A stretch of DNA of 20,012 bases from Thermoplasmata archaeon. GTDB lineage: Archaea; Thermoplasmatota; Thermoplasmata; Lutacidiplasmatales; UBA184. Of the stretch, positions 14,197-20,012 are shown one piece after another. Location: contig JASHTI010000080.1 in the NCBI GenBank assembly GCA_030040625.1, positions 1-20,012 on the forward strand, written 5' to 3'. The notes below the pieces were generated by a model. That model worked only from the letters and a program-made list of their open reading frames with translations. It had not been told where the DNA came from and did not search any database. How positions within the stretch are numbered: position 1 is the first letter of the stretch; each line of letters begins with the position of its first letter. Made by a program: the position numbers and the translations under genes.

Positions 14197-15230
14197 AACG
14201 CCGGGCCGGTCACGACGACCTTCAGCGCTTCGCTCGGCGCCGCCGCGAGCCGGAACGCCTCCGTGATGCGCTGGAGCGGCTCCCGGTGCGATACGAGATC
14301 GGCGAGCGCGAGGCGGCCGTCGGCTACGCGGTCGTGGACATCGCGGATGTCCTCCTCGGTCGTCGCGTACGACGGAACGATCCGGACCCCGCGCAGGTAC
14401 AGCCGCTGCAGATCCTCGTCCAGGCGGCTCCCGGCCTCCGGCAGCCCGAACAGGTTGACGGTGCCCCCTCGCCGGACCTCCTCGAGGGCGGTCCGAAGGA
14501 CGGCGGGATGGCCGGAGGCCGGCACCGCGAGGTCGACGCCGAGATCGCCGGTCGCCCGGCGGACGGCCGCATGGACCGCCCCCTCCTCGCGCGGGTCGAT
14601 CGCCGCGTCGATGCCGCCCCGCTCGGCCGCCCGGCGGCGTAGCTCCGAGATCTCGGTCCCCCCGACCCAGCCGGCCCCCAGGGCCCGGGCGAGCCGTGCG
14701 TAGAGCAGCCCGACCGGCCCCAGCCCGAGCACGAGCACCCGGGCCCCCGGCGGCAGGCCGACCCGCCGGAGCGCGGTCCGGACGCAGCCGGCCGGCTCGA
14801 GCAGCGCGCCGGTCGCCCAATCGACCGACGGCGCCAGGGGGAGCACCGCTCCCTGGCGGACGTGCGCGGCGGAGGCTCGGAACCGCTCGGCGAAGCCCCC
14901 GGGATCGAGGTTCGTGGTGCTGTAGGTGGGGCAGAAGGTCGTGTCGCCCCGCCGGCAGATCTCGCAGGTGAGGCAGGGGATGTGGTGGTGGACGAAGACG
15001 CGGTCCCCCTCGCGCAGCTCCCGCACACCGTCGCCGACCTCCGCGATGCGGCCGACCGGCTCGTGGCCGAGGATCCCGGCGCTCCGGTAGTTCCCCCGGA
15101 GCTTCTCGAGATCGGTGCCGCAGATGCCGCACGCCGCCAGGCGGACCGTCACCTCGCCGGCGCCGGCGCGCGGCTCCGGAGCTTCCTCGAGGATGATCGA
15201 ACCGGCCGGACCGAGCCGGCCGACCTTCAT
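14193..15230 (-). CDS. Zinc-dependent medium-chain alcohol/polyol dehydrogenase
   Basis: A 345-residue MDR-family dehydrogenase that oxidises an alcohol or polyol with NAD(P). Catalytic-zinc residues are C37 in CGICGTD, H56-E57 in GHE and E145 in LLEPAG. The structural zinc site C86, C89, C92, C100 (CLTCEICRRGDTTFC) is complete. The Rossmann motif GLGPVG is at 169-174. The GHEPVGRIAEVGDGV stretch (55-69) fits the sorbitol/threonine/glucose dehydrogenase branch, but the substrate is not clear. Its ATG overlaps the TGA of the upstream class III aminotransferase (ATGA), so the two are cotranslated. This suggests a joint route such as amino-alcohol or amino-sugar metabolism; that is inference. 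It converges on the nucleotidylyltransferase with a 4-base overlap. Confidence 0.9.
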   Translation of the reverse strand: MKVGRLGPAGSIILEEAPEPRAGAGEVTVRLAACGICGTDLEKLRGNYRSAGILGHEPVGRIAEVGDGVRELREGDRVFVHHHIPCLTCEICRRGDTTFCPTYSTTNLDPGGFAERFRASAAHVRQGAVLPLAPSVDWATGALLEPAGCVRTALRRVGLPPGARVLVLGLGPVGLLYARLARALGAGWVGGTEISELRRRAAERGGIDAAIDPREEGAVHAAVRRATGDLGVDLAVPASGHPAVLRTALEEVRRGGTVNLFGLPEAGSRLDEDLQRLYLRGVRIVPSYATTEEDIRDVHDRVADGRLALADLVSHREPLQRITEAFRLAAAPSEALKVVVTGPAF

Positions 15231-16612
15231 GCGTGGGCCCGCGCCGCTGCGATCGCCGCGTCGACGATCTCGACGGCTTCGTCGATCTCCGGGCGCTGGA
15301 CGATCAGCGGCGGGATGTAGCGGATCGACGAGCGCCCGCAGCCGAGCAGGATCAGGCCCCGCCGCACCGCCTCCGCGATCACCCGGTCCCGGAACGCCGC
15401 GTCCGGCACCTTCGTCGCCCGGTCCTGGACGAACTCGGTGGCGACCATCAGGCCGAGGCCCCGGACATCGCCGATCTCCTCGTGCCGCTGCTGCAGCTCG
15501 CGGAGACGCTGGAGGAGGTACTCTCCCTGCCGCCGGGCGTTGTCGAGCAGGCGCTCCTTCTCGATGACATCGAGCGTAGCGAGCGAGGCGGCGACGGCGA
15601 CCAGGTTGCCGCCGAAGGTGTTCGAGTGCGAGCCGGGCTTCGGGAAGTCGTAGTCCGCGGGGAGGCTCACCGCCCCGAGCGGCAGGCCCCCGCCGAACGC
15701 CTTCGCGACCGTGACGAGCTCGGGGACGACGCCGTGATGCTCGACCGCGAACCAGCGGCCGGTACGGCCGATCCCCGCCTGGACCTCGTCGTCGATCAAC
15801 GGGATGCCGTAGCGGTCGAGGATCCCTCGGATCGTCGCGTGCCAGCGCGGCGGCGGCACGACGTAGCCCCCCTCCCCCATCACCGGCTCGGCGAGGAACG
15901 CCGCGACGTCCTCCGGCGGGATCGACGTCTGGAAGTAGAGCTCCTCCAGGATCTTCGCGCAGTACAGATCGCAGCTCGGATACTCCAGCTTGTACGGGCA
16001 GCGGTAGCACATCGGCGCGGGGATGTGGTGCCCGCCGCCGACGAACGGCGCGAAGCGCGCACGCTGCACCGGCTTGGAGGTCGTCATCGTCAGGGCCCCC
16101 ATCGTGCGGCCGTGGAACCCGCCGAGGAGCCCCACGACGATCGGCTTCTGCCGGTGGTGGCGGACGATCTTCAGCGCCGCCTCCGCGCTCTCGGTGCCGG
16201 AGTTCGTGAAGAAGACCTTCTTCGGGAACGTCCCCGGCGTGAGCTGGGCGAGGCGCTCGGCCAGGATCGTCTGGTTCTCGTAGTAGAAGTCGGTCCCGGC
16301 GAAGTGCGAGAGGCGGCCGACCTGCTCGCGCACCGCCCGGACGACCTCCGGGTGGGCGTGGCCGACGGCGAGCACCCCGATGCCGGCGGCGAAGTCGAGG
16401 AGGCGGTTGCCGTCGACGTCCTGGACCCACATCCCGCTCGCCTCCGCCGCGACGACCGGCGACGACTTGGTCGAGGTCATCAGGAACCGCTCGTCCCGGG
16501 CGATGATCCGCTGGGCGTTCGGCCCGGGGATCGGCGTCCGGACGGAGACCCCGTGGCCGGGCGATCGGTTCGGCGGGGCGGCGGCGACCGGTGGCGGCGT
16601 GCTCTGGCTCAT
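15227..16612 (-). CDS. Class III PLP-dependent aminotransferase (acetylornithine/GABA aminotransferase or amino-acid racemase family)
   Basis: A 461-residue fold-type I enzyme. The PLP lysine is K304 (TVAKAFGGGLPLGA) and the PLP-ring Asp is D275 in IDDEVQAGIGRTG. The phosphate-binding loop is TNSGTESAEAALK (136-148), and GGFHGRTMGALTMT lies at 164-177. The insert CYRCPYKLEYPSCDLYC (202-218) holds four cysteines (C202, C205, C214, C218). It recalls archaeal members, some of which are broad-specificity amino-acid racemases rather than transaminases. The first 22 residues (Pro/Ala-rich) match nothing. ATG 16612 is used because the frame upstream becomes Arg/Pro-rich and non-conserved. The dehydrogenase gene follows with an ATGA overlap. 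The substrate cannot be fixed from sequence. Confidence 0.9.
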   Translation of the reverse strand: MSQSTPPPVAAAPPNRSPGHGVSVRTPIPGPNAQRIIARDERFLMTSTKSSPVVAAEASGMWVQDVDGNRLLDFAAGIGVLAVGHAHPEVVRAVREQVGRLSHFAGTDFYYENQTILAERLAQLTPGTFPKKVFFTNSGTESAEAALKIVRHHRQKPIVVGLLGGFHGRTMGALTMTTSKPVQRARFAPFVGGGHHIPAPMCYRCPYKLEYPSCDLYCAKILEELYFQTSIPPEDVAAFLAEPVMGEGGYVVPPPRWHATIRGILDRYGIPLIDDEVQAGIGRTGRWFAVEHHGVVPELVTVAKAFGGGLPLGAVSLPADYDFPKPGSHSNTFGGNLVAVAASLATLDVIEKERLLDNARRQGEYLLQRLRELQQRHEEIGDVRGLGLMVATEFVQDRATKVPDAAFRDRVIAEAVRRGLILLGCGRSSIRYIPPLIVQRPEIDEAVEIVDAAIAAARAHA

Positions 16613-16692
16613 CGGGACCCCGGCTCGCGAAGGCCGCGCGGGGGGTATGACGTTCGCGGGCGGCCCCGGCCGCTTCCCTCCGATGGACGCTC

Positions 16693-16700
16693 GGCTTTTT
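16693..16700 (+). promoter_or_regulatory. AT-rich GGCTTTTT promoter-like element in a divergent spacer
   Basis: The only AT-rich patch in the 128 bases between the minus-strand aminotransferase (start 16612) and the plus-strand small ORF (GTG 16741). It runs on into GAACC. Read on the plus strand it resembles the element before APS kinase copy 2, at nearly the same distance from the start codon (about 44 bases). Read on the minus strand (GGTTCAAAAAGCC), it could serve the aminotransferase with a leader of about 60 bases. Confidence 0.3.
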
Positions 16701-16740
16701 GAACCGAGGCGCGGGCTCGAGGGGCGTGGGCCCCCCAACG

Positions 16741-17013
16741 GTGAGCGGCGGCGATCGAGACGGCGACGAGGAGCTCCGGGAGGTCGTCCCCGCACGGGCG
16801 GTGCTGACCGAGCTCGCCCGCGGCTTCCTGCTCGTCCGCGAGAGCGACCGCGAGCGGGCCGTCCGCTTCGCCGTGACGTTCCTGAAGGAGCGTTCCGAGC
16901 CTCCGGGCCGGGGCGGCCCGGTCCCGGGTCCCTCGCCGCCCTTCGCGCAGCGCTCGCTCGGCCGGACGACCCGAGGCGCCGTCGAGCGGCCGGACCCACG
17001 CTACCCGGCCTAG
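16741..17013 (+). CDS. Small hypothetical protein (90 aa)
   Basis: A GTG-started frame of 90 codons. An acidic start (SGGDRDGDEELREVV) leads to an amphipathic helical stretch (about residues 18-50, VLTELARGFLLVRESDRERAVRFAVTFLKER, quoted here as a region rather than a motif). A disordered Pro/Gly/Arg tail follows. No family is recognised. Support comes from protein-like composition in the first 55 residues and a promoter-like T-tract upstream. The gene also fits neatly between a divergent and a convergent gene, and its TAG shares the tetramer CTAG with the stop of the convergent gene. A TTG at 16699 would extend it by 14 residues. It might be a small regulatory or DNA-associated protein, but nothing shows this. 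Confidence 0.5.
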   Translation: MSGGDRDGDEELREVVPARAVLTELARGFLLVRESDRERAVRFAVTFLKERSEPPGRGGPVPGPSPPFAQRSLGRTTRGAVERPDPRYPA

Positions 17014-17975
17014 GCCCCTTCCCGACCGTCGCGGACCCGCCAGTACGCGTCCAGCGCGGCGGGGAAGTCCCGGCGCGTCAGGCAGAGGCGGACGCCGGCG
17101 GGCTCCCCGAAGAATCGGCCCGGGCAGACGAGAACCGAAGCGCGCAGGCATCGGCGCGCGAGCGCGGTGCCGGAGCGCCGGCCCAGCCGGTCGAAACGCA
17201 GCGGCGTTCCGGCGCCGCCGAGCGCGGGGCTTCGTCGGAGTAGAGCGGCGAGGTTCCGATCGACGACCGCCCGCACCCGGCGCCGGACGGCGTCGTGCCG
17301 CTCGAGGAGATCGAGCGCCACCGCCGCGGAGACCGGGGAGAGCTCGTCGGCGACCAGGCCGACGTAGCGGGCGAAGGGGACCTCCATCCCCGGGGGGGCG
17401 ACCGCGAAGCCGACCCGGACATCGTCCGCCCCGTAGAACTTCGTGAACGAGCCGGTCGCCCATACGCGCGGGCTCCCGCGGCGGGCGACGGACGGCGCCT
17501 CGACGAACTCTCGGAACGTCTCATCGACGAGGAGGGCGCCGGTTCCTTCGGCCCAGTCCGCGAGCGCCGACTCGCTCCAGAGATCCCCCTCCGGGTTTCG
17601 CGGGCGGGAGACGACCGCGACCTCCGCGGGGGCCGGCCCGTGCCGGAGGACGTAGCCGAGGGCCCGGCCGGTGTCGAAGAGCGGCGGGTACTCCGGCAAG
17701 CGGACCCGAAGGCGGGGGTGGCTCCGCCCGGCGCGGCGGGCGAGGAAACCGAGGACCCACCCGTTCGCCTCGGAGGCCCCGTGGCCCAGGACCAGCCGTC
17801 GCGGAGCGACCCCGAGCCGTGCCGCCAGGCGACGCTGGAGCTCGGAGGCTCCGGCCGGGTCGACCTCCCCTCGGGGCCAGCGGGGTGGCGGGATTGCGCC
17901 CCGCATGCCGCTGCTCGCGAGGTTGTGACGGCACTCCGGATGCGCGTCGATCCAGTCCGAGAGCGGGAACCGCAC
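17010..17975 (-). CDS. Class I/II PLP-dependent aminotransferase (histidinol-phosphate aminotransferase or threonine-phosphate decarboxylase-like)
   Basis: A 321-residue fold-type I PLP enzyme, shorter than the roughly 350-370 usual for HisC. Recognisable parts are LGHGASEANGWVL (63-75, PLP phosphate region), NPEG (127-130, usually NPTG), the PLP-ring Asp in LLVDETFREF (148-157, D151) and the Schiff-base lysine K179 in GSFTKFYGADDVRVGF (175-190). The carboxylate-binding Arg R296 lies in GVRLCLT. The N-terminus (RHNLASSGMRG, 16-26) recalls CobD/HisC enzymes. GTG 17975 was chosen because it follows a GGGGGG purine run and starts just after the transporter gene ends (18008). Transporter and aminotransferase are probably cotranscribed. 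I cannot decide between histidine synthesis, cobamide side-chain synthesis or another role. Confidence 0.83.
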   Translation of the reverse strand: MRFPLSDWIDAHPECRHNLASSGMRGAIPPPRWPRGEVDPAGASELQRRLAARLGVAPRRLVLGHGASEANGWVLGFLARRAGRSHPRLRVRLPEYPPLFDTGRALGYVLRHGPAPAEVAVVSRPRNPEGDLWSESALADWAEGTGALLVDETFREFVEAPSVARRGSPRVWATGSFTKFYGADDVRVGFAVAPPGMEVPFARYVGLVADELSPVSAAVALDLLERHDAVRRRVRAVVDRNLAALLRRSPALGGAGTPLRFDRLGRRSGTALARRCLRASVLVCPGRFFGEPAGVRLCLTRRDFPAALDAYWRVRDGREGA

Positions 17976-18007
17976 GACGACCCCCCGGGCGAGGCAGGCG
18001 TGGGCCG

Positions 18008-19318
18008 CTAAAGACCGAGCAGAAGGCAGGCGACCAGCACCAGCAGCGAAGCGGCCGCGATCGGAAGGCCGTCCCGGACGAAGGTGCGCAGGTCGATCCG
18101 GACGCCGGCCTTGTCCGCGAGATCGACGACGATGAGGTTGCTGGCCGCCCCCAGCAGCGTGACGTTCCCCGAGAGGGTGCTCGCTCCCGCAAGGGCGACC
18201 CAGGCGATCGGGGTCGAGGCCCCGTAGCCGGCGGCGGCGAGGACCGGGATCTCGACGGCGACCCACGGGACGTTGCTGACCAGTTGACAGCCGACGACCG
18301 AGGTGGCCGCGATCACCCCGATCCCGGCGAGCGAAGTGTGGGGGCCGGGCAGCCGCACGAGGCGCTCGCCGGCCCCGATGAGCCCTCCGTGAACGGCGGC
18401 GCCGACGACGACGAAGAGGCCGGCGAACAGCAGGAGGATCTCCCAGTTCACCTTGCGGACGACGGGGCCGCGGTTCGGTGTCACGAGAAGGAGGAGGCAC
18501 GCACCGGCGGCGGCGGTGGCCCAGATCGGGACCTGCGGGCCGCCGGTGGCCGTCGCGGTGATGTCCAGCGTGAGCAGGACCGTCAGGGTTCCCGGGAAGA
18601 TCACCAGGACCGGGTGCCGGGCGAGGCGCTCCGGCCAGCCGCCCTCCGGCAGCAGCGCGAGGCGCGCCTCGGGAGCGGGCGACGCGCCGGCGGCGGGACG
18701 GAGCTCCGGCGCGAACCGCCACCGCAGGTACAGCGCCCCGATGGCGAGGTTCGCGGCCGTCGGCACCAGCAGGTAGCGGAGGAACACCGTGACCGGCGCC
18801 GTGAGGCCGGAGTCCAGGGCCACGAGCAGGTTCTGCGGGTTCCCGAACGGCGTCAGCACGCTGCCGACCGTCACCGAGAACGCGAGGGTCAGCAGGAGCG
18901 GCCGTGCGGCGATCGACAGCCGCCGGGAGACGGCCAGGAGCACCGGTACGCCGATCACCACGAGCGCGTCGTTGACGAGGAACGCCGAGGCGATCCCGAA
19001 GCCTACGAAGACGACGACGGGCAGCTGCTTCGCCTCCGGCGCCCGCCCGACCAGCCAACGGGCGATGTGATCGAGCGCTCCCGAGTCCTCGAGCGCGCTC
19101 ACGAACAGGAAGAGGGCGAACAGGAGGACGAGGACCGACGCCGAGCCCGCGAGGTCCGCCTCCGCCAGCGGGAGCGAGAGGGCTCCGGTGGCGACCGTCA
19201 GGAATCCGCCGGCGACGAACAGCGCCCAGACGGGCGGTCCGCGTCCGAGCAGTTGCCGGGCGACGACCGCGAGGAAGACCCCTCCGAAGACCAGCGCCGC
19301 GAGCGGGTTCGTGCCCGT
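18008..19318 (-). CDS. ArsB/NhaD-type ion transporter (anion permease superfamily), start codon unclear
   Basis: A membrane protein of about 430 residues with roughly ten to twelve hydrophobic helices. It contains the two half-repeat signatures of the ion-transporter superfamily, TPFGNPQNLLV and LSGNVTLLGAASNLIV, plus SNVPWVAV. Members export arsenite or move anions or Na+/H+; which applies here is unknown. The first usable start, GTG 19102, would remove two conserved N-terminal helices. Clear transporter-like sequence (NPLAALVFGGVFLAVVARQLL, then VWALFVAGGFLTVATGAL) continues in frame up to about 19309. The frame is open to a TGA at 19385-19387, but no ATG, GTG or TTG occurs in between. The boundary given (ACG at 19318) is a placeholder. 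Either a rare start codon is used, or a 1-base error hides GTG near 19341. It ends in TAG. Confidence 0.82.
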   Translation of the reverse strand, partial: TGTNPLAALVFGGVFLAVVARQLLGRGPPVWALFVAGGFLTVATGALSLPLAEADLAGSASVLVLLFALFLFVSALEDSGALDHIARWLVGRAPEAKQLPVVVFVGFGIASAFLVNDALVVIGVPVLLAVSRRLSIAARPLLLTLAFSVTVGSVLTPFGNPQNLLVALDSGLTAPVTVFLRYLLVPTAANLAIGALYLRWRFAPELRPAAGASPAPEARLALLPEGGWPERLARHPVLVIFPGTLTVLLTLDITATATGGPQVPIWATAAAGACLLLLVTPNRGPVVRKVNWEILLLFAGLFVVVGAAVHGGLIGAGERLVRLPGPHTSLAGIGVIAATSVVGCQLVSNVPWVAVEIPVLAAAGYGASTPIAWVALAGASTLSGNVTLLGAASNLIVVDLADKAGVRIDLRTFVRDGLPIAAASLLVLVACLLLGL

Positions 19319-19413
19319 CGCCCCCGACGCCGAGGACCGACCGGCGCACTTGAAGGCCGACGCCCCGCCGTTGGAGGCGAACGTTCAAGCGGCGCCCGAC
19401 CGGACGGCGTTCG

Positions 19414-19887
19414 ATGGAGAGCGCCCCCACGGTTCGGGTGAATCGGAACGGACGCATCCTGGCGCTCTCCGCAGCCTGGTTCTCGGACGGGGCCCACCGC
19501 CGGACCGCGGCCCGGCACGAGCGCCGCTGCGTGGAGTGCGGGCACCCGCTGACCACGGGCCGGACCCCGTACTGCTCGCGGCGATGCCGCTGGCGCTTCC
19601 ACGGCCACTACTTCTGGGACTCCGCCCGGTCCTACGTGCTGCTCCGGGACCGCTACACCTGCCAGATCTGCGGAGGCCGCCGCCGCGCCCGTGAATTGGA
19701 TGTCGACCACATCGTGGAGATCGCGGTCGGCGGAGCCGCGCTGGACTACGGCAACCTCCGGACGGTCTGCCGGCCCTGCCATCGAGAGAAGACCCGACGC
19801 TTCGCGACCGGTCGGAGCCGCGCGGAGCCGCCCGGGGCCCGTCCTGGACCGGCGGGGGCGCCCTCGCCCACACTAAGGAGTATATAG
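19414..19887 (+). CDS. HNH endonuclease-domain protein with an N-terminal zinc finger
   Basis: A 157-residue protein with two predicted zinc-binding parts. Residues 39-58 (CVEC...YCSRRC) form a small Cys4 finger resembling the FCS/MYM type. Residues 83-123 form an HNH nuclease domain: CQIC (83-86), catalytic DH in DVDHI (D98, H99), N114 in YGNLRTVC and CRPCH (C119, C122, H123). The C-terminus (from about 131) is Arg/Pro/Gly-rich and probably disordered. ATG 19414 has a weak GTTCAAG box about 27 bases upstream, which would make it leaderless. No methylase, toxin, capsid or integrase gene is nearby, so it stands alone. It could be a solitary homing-type or repair-related nuclease. The domain call is firm, the role is not. 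Confidence 0.85.
   Translation: MESAPTVRVNRNGRILALSAAWFSDGAHRRTAARHERRCVECGHPLTTGRTPYCSRRCRWRFHGHYFWDSARSYVLLRDRYTCQICGGRRRARELDVDHIVEIAVGGAALDYGNLRTVCRPCHREKTRRFATGRSRAEPPGARPGPAGAPSPTLRSI
19880..19887 (+). promoter_or_regulatory. TATA box (GTATATAG) of the secreted-protein gene, overlapping the HNH gene stop
   Basis: A strong archaeal TATA-type octamer whose last three bases are the TAG stop of the HNH gene. Its centre lies about 29 bases upstream of the ATG at 19913, predicting a leaderless or nearly leaderless transcript. It marks the following gene as a separate transcription unit. Confidence 0.6.
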
Positions 19888-19912
19888 CCGGGTCCGGCTG
19901 GCCGGGCCCCTC

Positions 19913-20012
19913 ATGGCCCAAGGCTCGCGTCTCCTGCGACTGCTCCCCGTCATCGCGCTCGCGGCGCTGCTGCTCGCGGGGCTCGCTCCCGCGGCCGGGG
20001 CGGCGGCGCTCG
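19913..20012 (+). CDS. N-terminus of a secreted or membrane-anchored protein (3' partial)
   Basis: ATG 19913 opens a frame that runs off the window after 33 codons. It reads MAQGSRLLRLLPVIALAALL and continues with Leu/Ala/Gly and then APAAGAAAL. A short positive start, a hydrophobic core of about 16 residues and an Ala-rich region with AxA-type sites are the features of a Sec signal peptide. The well-placed TATA box at 19880-19887 supports it as a real gene. Nothing can be said about the mature protein. Confidence 0.7.
   Translation, partial: MAQGSRLLRLLPVIALAALLLAGLAPAAGAAAL

Noticed and set aside
1..20012. CRISPR arrays, tRNA or rRNA genes, insertion sequences and tandem repeats
   Set aside because: I scanned both strands by eye and found no regularly spaced direct repeats, no cloverleaf-like segment with a CCA-type end, no rRNA-like sequence and no transposase or terminal inverted repeats.

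Overview
This 20,012-base window is very GC-rich, with almost every position occupied by genes, and it looks archaeal. The AT-rich signals are isolated TATA-like boxes in GC-rich DNA. Several lie about 25 bases upstream of a start codon, so transcripts would be leaderless (2106-2113, 8510-8517, 19880-19887). ATP sulfurylase, the class III aminotransferase and the metal regulator also look archaeal. A GC-rich member of the Thermoplasmatota is my best guess, but this is inference and nothing here proves it. TAG is the commonest stop codon (13 of the 21 complete reading frames called).

Layout, left to right. 1-1339: the end of an ABC-2 export system (ATPase, then permease). 1358-2008 (minus): an F420-dependent NADP reductase-like protein. 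It is divergent from 2134-2571, a short DtxR/MntR-family regulator, and the shared spacer holds a small palindrome and a clear TATA box. 2671-5743: a metal-uptake ABC transporter (binding protein, ATPase, permease) with a Mn/Fe-type ligand set. 5937-7656: ATP sulfurylase and APS kinase. A second, divergent APS kinase points at them from the minus strand (7679-8227). 8228-8510 is a gene-free divergent promoter region.

8541-14196 appears to be one long phosphate operon: a possible 33-residue leader ORF, pstS, a fused pstC-pstA, pstB, a NUDIX-like protein lacking the catalytic box, and a sugar-phosphate nucleotidylyltransferase. No phoU is seen. It is followed by a minus-strand pair read right to left: class III aminotransferase (15227-16612), then zinc alcohol dehydrogenase (14193-15230). 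Next are a small plus-strand ORF (16741-17013), a minus-strand HisC/CobD-like aminotransferase (17010-17975) and an ArsB/NhaD-type membrane transporter without an obvious start codon (18008 to about 19318). The window closes with an HNH nuclease-like zinc-finger protein (19414-19887) and the signal peptide of a secreted protein that runs off the edge (19913-20012).

The shared theme is inorganic nutrient handling: transition metal uptake and its regulator, sulfate activation to PAPS, and phosphate uptake. I see no CRISPR array, tRNA, rRNA, insertion sequence or defence island. The most interesting points are regulatory or structural: the leader ORF coupled to pstS, a DtxR-type regulator whose primary metal site looks lost, the two unknowns appended to the pst operon, convergent gene pairs that share a CTAG stop, and the transporter with no canonical start.
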